From contig CP136068.1 of the NCBI GenBank assembly GCA_032622095.1, positions 119,835,509 to 119,899,508 on the forward strand: a stretch of 64,000 bases of DNA. The letters run 5' to 3'. The stretch is from Siphonodentalium dalli. Its lineage: Eukaryota > Mollusca > Scaphopoda > Gadilida > Siphonodentaliidae. Every line of letters begins with the position of its first letter. Positions within the stretch are counted from its first letter, which is position 1. The translations under genes were made by a program, and so were the position numbers. Shown piece after piece: positions 11,049 to 22,071 of the stretch. The notes below the pieces were generated by a model that had not been told where the DNA came from, did no database searches, and worked only from the letters and a program-made list of their open reading frames with translations.

Positions 11049-11373
11049 AGACATATTATGGACTTGTTCGGATGCGATAAACTTATAAGTTAGTACTGAT
11101 GTCATCTTTGTCCATGAATCCGCATTTTAAACGCTTTCATGAACAAAGATGGTCATATATTTAAATGCATCACACGAGCGGCCCAGTCTCTGATTGGTAG
11201 AATATGTCTGATCATATTCATTTCATTGACAGCTGTGGAAAGTTCAATTGCATAGGCAATCACTATATATCCACAGGTATTTGGCCAAAAAAACAAACAA
11301 ACAAACAAACAAAATATATATAAAGGTAAGTATGAAGGCTGATAGTGAAAATAGGAGGTAAAAAATCATCCTC
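11049..11373. repeat. Short dispersed repeat shared with 44152-44205
   Basis: The first about 55 bp (AAAGACATATTATGGACTTG, then a diverged TTAGTACT block) recurs at 44152-44205. The rest, including a short AAAC microsatellite near 11290, is unassigned. Confidence 0.5.
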
Positions 11374-12357
11374 ACAAAAGCAACATTTTTTATCAAATTG
11401 ATCTGGAATTCTAGCATTATGTGCCCAAGTAATCATATTTTTGGTTAAAGTTTAGCTTTCCGTCGTACTTTAAACAAGTGAGCATAGAAAATCATTCGAA
11501 GTTGTCAATGAAATTAATTTTTTGGTACCCGAAACGTCCGTCCAATGAAAAATCAAAAAATCAGATAATCCAACCCCTAAATCACCGAAATCTATTCTAT
11601 TATCATCAAACTAAATAGTCCTATTGTCAAACAGACGTTGTTTCACGAAGTACAGCTAATTTGGGGGTGGTACTCAACATACATCGAGTTTAATAACGAT
11701 TTATGTCCTTTTTTTTCGTCAGTTTTACAGATATCTTTTCGCGGGAGGCCATTTTGCAAAACTGAAAGCGAAACTAACTTGAACTTTATTAAATTAATTT
11801 TAATATCTCTCTTTTAATTGATATCCGGTATTCTTAATGACAAAAATGATTGAAAAATCATGCGGTGGATATACAATACCCACTAGATAAGGAATTAGAT
11901 AAAACATTTTTTTTATCGATGTAAAATTATTTTATTTTGGAGTCATTTACTGCAGCGTTTCTCGAGTTTGTTTCGCACTCTAACAATGGCCTCCCGCGAA
12001 AAGAAATCTGTAAAACTGACGGAAAAAAAAGACAAAAATCGTTATTAAACTCGATGTATGTTGAGTACCACACCCAAATTAGCTGTCCTTCGTGAAACAA
12101 CGTCTGTTTGACAATAGGGCTATTTAGTTTGATGATTAGAGTATATATTTCGGTGATTTAGGGGTTGGATTGTTTGATTTTTTAATTTTTCATTGGACGG
12201 ACGTTTCGGGTACCAACCAAATAAATTTGATTTATCAACTTTAAATGTTTTTCTATGTTCACTAATCTCAAATACGACGGCGAACCAAACTTTTTTGAAA
12301 ACTATGATTATTTGGTCACATAGTGCTGCAATTACAGATCAATAATGTTGCTTTTGT
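11374..12357. mobile_element. 984-bp foldback element with about 390-400-bp arms
   Basis: Left arm about 11374-11775 and right arm about 11966-12357 are inverted copies with small indels. Paired blocks include ACAAAAGCAACA at the tips, GGACGGACGTTTCGGGTACC, GTTTCACGAAG and GCGGGAGGCCATTTTG. The spacer is about 190 bp. There is no open frame, so any movement would need an enzyme from elsewhere. Confidence 0.85.
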
Positions 12358-12360
12358 ACA

Positions 12361-12480
12361 GGGGGGGGGGGAAACTGCGGGACACAACGTACCGGGGGTG
12401 GGGGGGGGGTACCTAGGCGTCAAAAATTTACACGTAAATTTTTTCCTTATTCATTTAGGGGGGGGAATTTGCATGTAATT
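12361..12480. repeat. Poly-G tracts
   Basis: Runs of ten G at 12361-12370, a G-rich stretch around 12396-12410 and a third run near 12461, embedded in AT-rich DNA. Confidence 0.85.
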
Positions 12481-12752
12481 TTTTTCCAAATATGTATTTT
12501 CAGACTCACAACTTCAATTTTCTCTCATTTTCTAGAATATGGATTAACCTTAATATCCAAATCATATATACATGAGTAGTACAATCCACCTAAAACAATT
12601 TTTGATAACCACTGTCTTGGTTTACATGTGATATTGACCCCATTAACCCTCTTAATAATGCCGACTATGTCAGCGTCTACCAGTCGAATGCAGAATTCTA
12701 CCCTGCGATCGCTTATCTGGCAAATTTTTACTGCAGAACTATCCCATGTATT

Positions 12753-13800
12753 CAGGGGCGTATGAACTTGGGGAGCAAGGGGGTATTTACCCCCCCCCAT
12801 ATTTTCCAAAGGTTAGTAAAAATATTTGGCAAACTAATGAAGTGGTGGGTGGCTATACCTATATACTTGCGCCTGCGGCGCATAAGATACTATCGGAGAC
12901 GGGATGCATGGGGTGGTGGGTGGCTATATACCTATATACTTGCGCCTGCGGCGCATAAGATACTATGGGAGACGGGATAGGGTGGTGGGTGGCTATACCT
13001 ATATACTTGCACCTGCGGCGCATACTATACTATGGGAGGCGGGATGGGGTGGTGGGTGGCTATACCTATATACTTGTGCATGTGGCGCATAAGATAGGCT
13101 ACTATGGGATGCGGGATGGGGTGGTGGGTGGCTATACCTATATACTTCAATAAAGTCTGCTGTTGTCAGAAAATAATGACATTGCCACATATTTAAAGAT
13201 GTACTGTATTTACAACCTAGTCATTCCATCTATAGCCTACCAGCTGACAGCTGTTTCTGGTGATTTATGTGACAAAACAATTTATAGAAATTCCATTTTC
13301 TGTTTATCACTTGGCCATTCCTGGTCTTGCAAGCTTCTTCTGGTGATCTGTGCATCCATGTAGTTTACATTCTCATGGTTGTGTGTGACATATTTACTAT
13401 CTGAATATCTTATCCCAGTTATGGGAGTAATTTCACATCATTAATGATTAGATAATAACACAACATGAATTCCCATATACCGGTACCTATTTGTTCATTA
13501 CACTTTCAATCGGCCTACCATTTTATGAACTTACAATTGGTAAATGATAAGAATGTTGATCTAATCTATGCTAATGTAGTGGGTGGGAAAACAATGTCAG
13601 ATGGGTCAGAAGCCACCAGAGAGCCACTTTAAGCTTCCAATGTCAGAAAAAATTCCCGGGGGAAGACCCCCGGACCCCCACCCCCAAAGAGAGGGGACGA
13701 CCCCATCTCGTGCTCTCCCCCACCGACGCCTCCGGCGTCGGGTCATCGCTTCGCGATGAATGGTTATACCCCCCAATAAAATTTGCTTGCTACGCCCCTG
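12753..13800. mobile_element. Non-autonomous hAT-type transposon with perfect 8-bp TSD
   Basis: The 1,048-bp element starts CAGGGGCGTA and ends with its inverse TACGCCCCTG. It is flanked on both sides by CATGTATT (12745-12752 and 13801-13808). CAG-starting short TIRs with an 8-bp target duplication are the hallmark of the hAT superfamily. The inside holds a tandem array, C-rich blocks near 13660-13720 and no transposase. Confidence 0.9.
12838..13150. repeat. Tandem array, about 68-bp unit, 5 copies, inside the hAT element
   Basis: GTGGTGGGTGGCTATACCTA recurs five times (around 12842, 12911, 12981, 13049, 13120), followed by TATACTTGCGCCTGCGGCGC and ATAAGATACTATGGGAG. Overlapping short frames here are products of the repeat. 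Confidence 0.9.
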
Positions 13801-13934
13801 CATGTATTAAACATTTTCTCCTCCAATAGTATCAGAAAACAGTTATATGCTGGTATCTCACTCATCTCATTTGCATCTTTTTCAAAGTCGAGGTAATGAC
13901 TAGTTGTCACTTTTTAAAGTGCATACAAAGCGTT

Positions 13935-14322
13935 GCGATCACCAATATACATGTTTGTACATGTCATGACATCACGAGGTACAAATCTGCGTTCTACTGG
14001 TAGACAATGACCATTTTAGTCATAATAATCTAAACTAAGTTACCAAGCACCTTCTCGTGAATTGTATGCTCCGGTGTTTTTTTCGTTTTCGGTCAAACCG
14101 AGTTGTTGTCTCCGGCTGGGGTAGATTTGCGATCACCAATATACATGTTTGTACATGTCATGACATCACGAGGTACAAATCTGCGTTCTACTGGTAGACA
14201 ATGACCATTTTAGTCATAATAATCTAAACTAAGTTACCAAGCACCTTCTCGTGAATTGTATGCTCCGGTGTTTTTTTCGTTTTCGGTCAAACCGAGTTGT
14301 TGTCTCCGGCTGGGGTAGATTT
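13935..14322. repeat. 194-bp perfect tandem duplication
   Basis: Unit 1 (13935-14128) and unit 2 (14129-14322) start GCGATCACCAATATACATG, end CTGGGGTAGATTT and look identical base for base. Either a very recent duplication or an assembly artefact. Confidence 0.92.
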
Positions 14323-14328
14323 GATTTT

Positions 14329-14463
14329 TCTGGGGGGGGGGGCGCAAATGGTCAGTGGAAAAAAACTGCAGTTTTGCTGTTTGGGGGGGGGGGTACCCAA
14401 ACCGAAGAAAACAGTTTTTTCCACCCTGTGTCTGCAGTTTTTTTCCGGCCCCCCCCCCCCCTG
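14329..14463. repeat. Poly-G/poly-C flanked imperfect palindrome
   Basis: G-runs at about 14331 and 14382 and a C-run ending at 14460 surround AAAAACTGCAGTTTT and CTGCAGTTTTTTTCC, giving an inverted arrangement with purine-pyrimidine strand asymmetry. Adjacent to the 194-bp duplication. Confidence 0.7.
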
Positions 14464-14792
14464 TTTTGTAGAGAAAAATGCTGACAAACATTGTGTGCCT
14501 AATACCTGTGTATATATCCACATATAGATGCTATAGCGGAAAGGAAACTGTTAACATTGACAGCAACTTCGACAACATATTAAGTATAGACTGTCTACAA
14601 TCTGTATGAATGTTGTTTTTGTTTTGAGTTTTAAGGCCAAATATATTTAATAAAAATACTGAGGAAATCTATTTGGAGTTGTGAAAAAAAATTGCGTTTG
14701 CATATGGGACTCATCGAGAACCGCAAGGGCATGTAGTTAAATGCGAGTAAATCTTTAAATTTAAAAGAATCTAAATAAACGAGCGCTAGATT

Positions 14793-15194
14793 TTAAGGCC
14801 CATTTCATTTTCGAATCACCGATTATTTAGTTATAGTGCCTTGATATACGGAGTTAATAACAATATATGACATAAAATATGATTAAAATATTATAATTCA
14901 TCACCATTTTGGAACGTATGTGTCTCAGAAGGTACTCACAGAGTAATATAAAATAGCTGAAATCATAGAAACATTCTCCTTCCATTGAAAATAATAGTAC
15001 TAGTATATGTCCAGATGAATCTTAAGCACAGAAAACACGCCGATACCTCAACAAAAACAACATGTTCACAGTTTATTACACCGGATAATTAGAAGTTGAT
15101 AATGTTTTGTCGCTTTCTCTTTCAAATGGTATATAATGTGGAACATGTTTTATATAATGTGATCTGGGGGTTCAAAAATTAAGTGGGTCTTTAA
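14793..15194 (+). repeat. Family A TTAA MITE, near full length
   Basis: TTAA 14793-14796 with GGCCCATTTCATTTTCGAAT, and the right end GGGTTCAAAAATTAAGTGGG with TTAA 15191-15194. Internal landmarks: TGCCTTGATATACGG, AATTCATCACCATTT, CAGTTTATTACACCGGATAA. No open frame. Confidence 0.85.
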
Positions 15195-15380
15195 TTTATA
15201 TTTTTTTAATATAGAGGCGATATATTTGGATTTTTTTATTTCAGTCATAATCGATCAATCACACCGTGTTGGGGTATATCCCATCTACGGACGCCCATGC
15301 GACTATAGACCGCAATATCGAGGATACGTTCACTCACTCGCAAGTTTTCAGGTATGTTTTGCAGGCATTATACGTCGTAG

Positions 15381-15449
15381 AAAACCATATGGTGCCAGAA
15401 TATAAAACCATATGGTGCCAGAATATAAAACCATATGGTGCCAGAATAT
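15381..15449. repeat. 23-bp unit repeated three times
   Basis: AAAACCATATGGTGCCAGAA plus TAT occurs three times head to tail. The unit contains the palindrome CCATATGG. Confidence 0.9.
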
Positions 15450-16910
15450 ATATGAATGGGATCATGCGTGTACAATGCACTTGTACCACAATAAAATCTC
15501 TTTAGTTCCACCTGAAACGATGCTACCGATATTTTCACAAATCAATTAAAGAGGCATGTTTCCGTTCTGTCAACATATGGTTTTCTACGAAGAAATGCCT
15601 TCGAAAATTACAGTACAAAGTTGCGAGTTTGTGAACGTACCCTTAGGTGACGTACACACATTCGCAGATTTGCCCGACATTGTATTTGCAGGCATTTCGA
15701 TACATAATGCTATACTGTGCCAGAGCAGAAAACGAACGCAAAAATGCTTATAAGATGCCAACTCTGTGAGAAATAAAAAAAACCCTGTAGTTCCACATGT
15801 ATAGTGATGCTACCGAAATAAATAAATAACATGCAATTACCTGGCAAGAATATCGTCATATATACGGGGGGGGGTCGTGAGAAAATTTACACATACATAG
15901 CCCAAAAAAACAAATTACAGCCCTTTTGCTACCCACCCACCCTTTTTGTGCAAAAAATTATTCAAGACCAAATCAAACAGAATCAAAGGTAAGTTTTAAA
16001 TTGGTCCGTTTCTGGCAGATTCCAAGTGTTCAAACAATTGAAAAACTATCAACGGTTATGATGTTGTTTTCGACATTGAAAAATACATTTTTATTTCTAT
16101 TCTACAGTATGCACAGATATTGTGAGGTAATATTTATAGTGCCAATAAGCCAACATTGTGTTTAATTTTTACATAAATAGTCCAGTTACTAATTAATGAC
16201 TTTTTCACTGTTGTTCCCAAAAAGGTGCCACCAACCATCATATCAGAACACCTTATAGCCATACCTGCAATGACAGTTATATAGTATATAAGTATCACTC
16301 TTTGGAGCCAAATAAACAGGCTGGCATGTTTATTTTTTAATTTGAGGTATTTTGTTAGCCAGCACTCTGCAGCACTAGTATTATTTGGTCATTAGACATG
16401 CCAGAGTGAAAATGCCAGCACTATCAGGCACTATTCAATATTAATTTGAGGTGAAATGCAAACCAGCACTCCTATTCAGTCATCACTTTTATTTGGCACC
16501 AGAGAGTGCTTTATCTTATACCTACATATGTTCTTAAGTGTTGGTTAAGGTCATAATCTATGTTAGAACACATTTTTTAGTGAAAACAACTTAAAACAAT
16601 GTCCATAATGTGGGTTGAAAAATATTTGCACAAACAATTTTTTTCAGGCCTCTGAGATGCACCCACCCCGCCTGGTATAGGTATGTCTTTGGAAGATCTC
16701 CCCTGTATTACTTATATCTTATACCTACACTGTCCCTAAGTGTCTGTAAAGGCCATAACCTGCCTTAGAACACAATTATTAATGAATATATTTTAAAACT
16801 ACTTAAAACAAGGGCAAAAATGTGAATAGAAAAAAATTGGCACAAACTCATTTTTTCGGGTCTCTTCGGACACACACACCCCGGCCCTGTATGATAAAAC
16901 TTTTGTGCGA
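15450..16910. other. Unassigned sequence
   Basis: Short frames only (at most 79 codons). About 15618-15690 weakly resembles 18258-18325 (GAACGTACCCTTA, then a CGCAGATTTG-like block, then CATTGTATT), perhaps an old repeat. No gene recognised. Confidence 0.45.
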
Positions 16911-16937
16911 CCCCCCCCCCCCCCCCCCCCCCCCCCC
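16911..16937. repeat. Poly-C run of 27
   Basis: An uninterrupted run of 27 C, the longest homopolymer in the window. Length is likely to be unreliable in any assembly. Confidence 0.9.
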
Positions 16938-17107
16938 GATATATACAGGTATATTGAAGGCAAATGTGTGTACTGTGTAGCACCACTATACGTGTGGAAC
17001 TGCAGCAATTTTACTTTATTATGTCGTTAGCTTTGGTAAAGAAATTAAGATGCATTGTATTTGTATGTTGCCGTGCATATTCTGGTTCCATACATGTATG
17101 CTCGCTG

Positions 17108-17630
17108 GGGAATCACGTGGTTTCGAGTTGATGAGTTTCGTGCATTCAAAATGGCCGAGGCGATCACAAACGCGACCAGAAACGAGGAAAAATGTAATAA
17201 ACTATGATAATATATTACATAGTATTTTTGGCAGCTATGAGCGTACGCTATACTTTTTTTCAAACAAGTTGAGACTCCATGTGTGTCCAAACTCACAGTC
17301 GTTTGTTTCTATTCTGACCAAAGGATTCTCCTAGATGTAAGGACAGGTGTATTACACGAACCTCCTACTGGCAACTTGGTCAGCTTGTTATAGAAAACTA
17401 TTGAGTATTTCCTAACACATAAGGTATGCATGAACTTGTTTTTAAAATAGACTAGCATAATTATGCTAGTAAAAGCCAAAATGCTATGCATTGTGTCAGT
17501 TCCTCATATATTATGCTATATAGTATGTTATTGTGTGTTTTTGCAATCGCCTCGGCCATTTTGAATACGTGGTACTCAGCAACCTCGAAACCACGTGATT
17601 CATCACCGTGATATGGTTGTCTGTAACGAA
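17108..17630. repeat. Inverted repeat pair around a short palindrome
   Basis: GAATCACGTGGTTTCGAG (about 17110) and TTCAAAATGGCCGAGGCGAT (about 17145) recur inverted at about 17558-17605. The centre contains TACTAGCATAATTATGCTAG-type palindromic sequence (about 17450-17470). Probably a decayed foldback element. Confidence 0.55.
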
Positions 17631-18422
17631 ATGCCTGCACAAATAGCATGCAAACTTATCATTGTATCGTCGGTGGGTTTTTAAAAGGTCGAACCTGCCA
17701 TTTTGGCGCGAAATTTTTATTGCCTTTTCGGATATTAAGTTCATCAGAAAACTTGTCAATATTTCAAGTATATCTACCATTTTTCATCTTTTTCCGGGGA
17801 AATTCGTGTTCTAAAATGTCGTATCTGGGTTCCCCGCGAACAAAAAAAATCGTTAGTTCTGAAATGTCGTAATTGTTAGTTTCTAAACCGTTCCTGGTAA
17901 TTCTGATTTGACTGTTTTGAAGAAGTATTACCGGTGGGTGTATCATCCTTATCCTACTTATCCTGAGTGACAGTGACCAACGAAGCCGCGGAAATTGTCA
18001 AAATTAAAATGTCGTATAGACACGATTTCTACTTGTTACTTCTAAAGTGTCAACTGACACCATACAATCATAATTTATCATCAACTAGAACATAATTAAA
18101 ATATGAAAGTGTTTCTATTATAACAACGGTGATATAAATCGTTAGTGTGCAAAGTTATTGGCAGATACCTATTCTAGTTCCTGAGATAATAGTTTTTTGT
18201 GTCTCCTGAACAGTTTGATTTTCCTGGGGTACGACCTTTTAGAAGCCCACCGACGGTGTATGAACGTACCCTTAAGGTGCGTGGTCGTTAGCTTCTGCAA
18301 AGCTATATTTGTCGCCCATTGTATTCGAAAATCAATTGTCCTCGCCATAGACTTGCTGACTGTGCTATTCCAGGCAACCGACTGTTAATTAGTGTAATCC
18401 CCATTATCGGCGTGGACCGACC
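17631..18422. other. Unassigned sequence
   Basis: No supported gene or repeat. Frames are under 75 codons with no domain. Confidence 0.45.
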
Positions 18423-18666
18423 TTAACCCTTTCATGGCGAGAGCTGCGCTGGTGCAGCATTAAATATCACGTGACATTGCATTCTCTAATATATGCGAGT
18501 CTCCCATAGGGAGAGAATGCGTGGCTAACAATTAAGGTCAAGGTAAATATTGTTAGCCCAATGTATTCTCTTGTATGAGCGAGGTTCCATATACGGGAGA
18601 CTCGCATATATAAGATAATGCGTTGGCACAGGGTTTTCTGAAAAACAAAAGCGAGCAATAATTTAA
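18423..18666 (+). repeat. Family E TTAA MITE with hairpin core
   Basis: Begins TTAACCCTTTCATGGCGAG and ends TTTAAGGGG with TTAA at 18663-18666. Carries two copies of the shared core (TTGCATTCTCTAATATATG and TGTATTCTCTTGTATGAGC) with their inverse halves. A CACAGGGTTTT motif follows the hairpin, as in the other family E copies. Confidence 0.75.
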
Positions 18667-21242
18667 GGGGTCGATATATGACATGGGTCTCCTATTTGTA
18701 CCCCTTTGGATCTACGTGGGGTGTATGGAAAGTTTATCCCGAGGGGGTATTACCCTACAATAACCTTTGTTTGGTAGAAATCGGTCAATACAAGGGGCCG
18801 AGAAATGACATTGGTCCCCCATTTACACCCCTCTGTGCGGCGGCCAACAACGGTTATTATAATTAATGTGACGGTATACATAAAATAATATAAACATGTG
18901 GTGCCGGGTTCGCTGGGGCCCCGTGGTGCTCCAGGTGTCGGTGATGTCGATTTACGCGCAATGTGCACCCCCCCCCCCCCCGACTAAGGTGGAAGATGTG
19001 GCTGTCGCTGTGAAACGAATCATAGTTCCGGGCAGGTGGGTGAAAGCGATAAATTAATTAAAACTATGATAACCCGTATGTGGAGGAGATGTATACACTG
19101 GGCTGTCTAAAAAACACACCTTCAAGTAATCGCTATAGTGTGTTATATATGTCAAAGAGCAAGTCAATGATTGAGACGGTCTAGATATTAAATTTAAAAA
19201 TTAATTTAACACCAAATGTTCGTATTTTCAATAATGCATTTCATATCGGTTGTCGAGTTCGGCTCTATTTAAATACAATAGGCATAGCGATATGAGTTGT
19301 CCCTAAAGTATGTCCCTTTACCCATTGCCCGTTTGAGTGTCATGTAAATAATGTTATCCCCTGGACACAGAGCGGGAATGGTCATCACCAAGATGCACAT
19401 GCATAAGAACGAATCTATAACCAATGATGAAGCAAGATTCAGGCGTAATAATGATCGGCCAGTCCACTCTAATTGTCGCTTTCATGTCCGTCGGGTTCGT
19501 AGCATAGATAAACGCCATGCTACTATTATAATCTTCGGATTGTTAACAAATCCAAATGATTTCAGATGACCCAGAATATATACCCACAAACTAGGCAGAA
19601 CCATAACAGCTAAATAGAGTCATTTTTTTTCCTAAAAACCTATAAAGTACTGAACCTTTTGACATGCAGTGTATCGGATCGCCCCGGGTGGCCCGGTCCA
19701 CCCCCCCCAGCGCTAATATATAATCAAGCCATGGCAGTTTTGGTTGTCTCCCTCAATGTCTGTCTAAAATTACCCCACAACAGAAGTACCGGTATAGAAA
19801 GCATAGTTACGGTGCATGAGATATATGGGTGCATGTGATTATATGGGATTGGTTTTCCATGACGCCATCGGTGGTCGCTGCGTGAGGGACACGAAAGCCT
19901 ACACATCAACAGCGCATCGATGACACTTCATCCCTATCCAAATGCAGTTATGGATCTACTGCGATTTGCAATTGGCTACAAATGATTCATGCGAATTGTT
20001 GTTATTTGACCACCGACATGTCAGGATGTACTGGTGTATGAAATGTGAGGATATCTGCATGGAATAAGTAGTACCAATTTTGACTTAAATGGCTACCCTG
20101 AGGACGAGCACAGTTTTTGGCATTTTCGTCAATGAATTACTCATCACAATAAATGAGTTGAGACAAGATATTAGAGTTCTTTAGTTTGTTGAGGAGCACC
20201 AGTGAATGCATTTTTAATGAACAATTCATTATACCCATACGACGAACCCAGTTAAATTTGTATCGTTAAGTTTGAAAATCTTCGATGTTGGTGGCCGTTT
20301 TGGACGCCATCTTAAAACAATTATCAAATATGAAGTGTCCGAAGCTGCATATATCGTCAGTTGTGTCTAGTGTCACAAAATGCGCCACAGAATAAGAAAA
20401 TAACTCCCTGTAAACGTGAGTCTCAATCATCAGCCTAGCCATAATTATGTGACCAGTTGAAATATATATATATGGCTTTGCACAAAAATTTAAATAAAAA
20501 TTAAAAAAATATGAAATAGTTGACAAAAAAGTGATCATGTGAGGTTTTATGAATTTTCAAATTCTGGACCAGTATCCTCGTGTGATTTTTCCATACCCCT
20601 ATCAAAATTTAATCACAATGTTGTAAAATTTTGAGAAATTAGTAAAAATTACCATTTTTCACCATTTTCCCCCACATTTTCATCCTAGAAAACGTTCGGA
20701 CAATGTTGTTTATAATTCCCTTCATCAGTATCTACGTTGTTTCATTTTATGCCCATAAAGCCTTCTTTACATGCGGCATTCTAAGTGTAAACTATACAAT
20801 GCATTTTTCTAAGAAAATTATATTTTAGGGGGGTGGGGTTAAGTTTATGCCCACATTTTTTACAGAAATATAATTGGCATTCCATCATCTAAACTGTTTT
20901 GCTAGGTCCTTTCTGCAATTTTTTAAATATGTTGCCCGTCAATAGCCCATGTGTGTCACAAGTTATAGCCAATTATATGTGACACTATTTTTCAAAATCC
21001 AAGCAATTTTTCGAAATTTCAAAATATTTATCGCATTTTTTTCGAACTAGCTTATACATTGGTACAGTGTTGTATCACATGTTGTTTTATGGTGATCTGT
21101 ACTTAATATAAATGATGTCTTGTTCACTTTATACCCGCAGTCATTTTTCTATACGCTGACACTTGTACTCGAAGAAATTTTTATTTTATTTTAGGGATAG
21201 GAGTTGTCTTCCCTGAAAAATATACTTTGGGACACATTCTGA
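18667..21242. other. Unassigned sequence upstream of the LINE
   Basis: Contains a C-run near 18967-18981 and a diverged direct repeat (GACATGGGTCTCCTATTTGTACC-like at about 18680 and about 18808). No gene recognised over 2.5 kb. Frames are under 95 codons. Confidence 0.45.
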
Positions 21243-22070
21243 AGCGGGCAACAAGCAAAATCGGACCCCGGGAATATAAGTTTAACTGGCTATCAATGTA
21301 TTGATTTGAGCAGAAATACAAAAGATAACGAGAAAGGTGGAATAGCATTTTATTTTAGATCAAAGTATGCGAAGTTTGTTACACGTGTGCATAACATTCA
21401 CGATATTGCGTTATGGGTAGAGTTTAACGGAGAAATATTTGGTAAAAAGTCTGATGTCATTTTCGTTTCTGTTTATCTGCCCCCACAAAATTCTACTTAT
21501 TGGAAAACAAGAGATGGTTACGATTTCGTCTTTAAAGATATCGAGACAGAACTCCGCAAATATGACCCAACATCGCTTATCATTCTGGCTGGAGACTTTA
21601 ATGCACGGACAGGCGGAAGGCCGGATTATGTCGCGTTTGATGAGGACAGGTTCACAACATCATCTGAAAGTTATGTCTTAGATAGTGCGAAAGACAGGGC
21701 TAGTTTAGACAAAGAAACAAATTCGTTTGGACTTAATTTGCTAAAACTCTGTAAATCGGCGTCCATGAGAATAGTGAATGGTCGCAAACCTGGTGATTCT
21801 TTTGGAAATTATACGAGTTTTCAGTATAATGGTGCGAGTTTAGTGGATTACGTGATTATTTCAGACAGATATTTATCCGATGTGAGTTACCTTTGTGTTA
21901 AACAACCTACTGAATATTCAGATCACTGTCAACTAGCAATACATATGAACATAAAGTCACAAGATGTCAATAAAACTGCATTTAAATATCATTATACGAA
22001 ACCGCACGGTGTGGCTAAATGGTCTCGAGATAGTGATGCTAAAGTAAAACCGGGCTCTCGTAGATGCTGA
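21243..22070 (+). pseudogene. LINE APE-type endonuclease domain (N-terminally truncated)
   Basis: Cuts target DNA to prime reverse transcription in intact elements. The frame is open from 21243: ISLTGYQCIDLSRN, then EKGGIAFYFRS (about 21330), the metal-binding LAGDFNARTG (about 21590), YTSFQYNGASLVDYVIIS (about 21815) and the terminal SDHCQLAIH (about 21920). No ATG start is needed: the first Met-like codon is a TTG inside the domain, which is not the real start. The frame terminates at TGA 22068 only because of an extra base in the GGG run at 22052-22054. One base fewer would read on through ALVDAD into the downstream RT frame. Confidence 0.88.
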
Positions 22071-22071
22071 T

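Noticed and set aside
12838-13150. Several overlapping repetitive small proteins
   Set aside because: All are translations of the 68-bp tandem unit inside the hAT element.
21306-21308. TTG at 21306 as the LINE endonuclease start
   Set aside because: Endonuclease-like sequence (GYQCIDLSRN) continues upstream in the same frame to 21243, so this is mid-domain.
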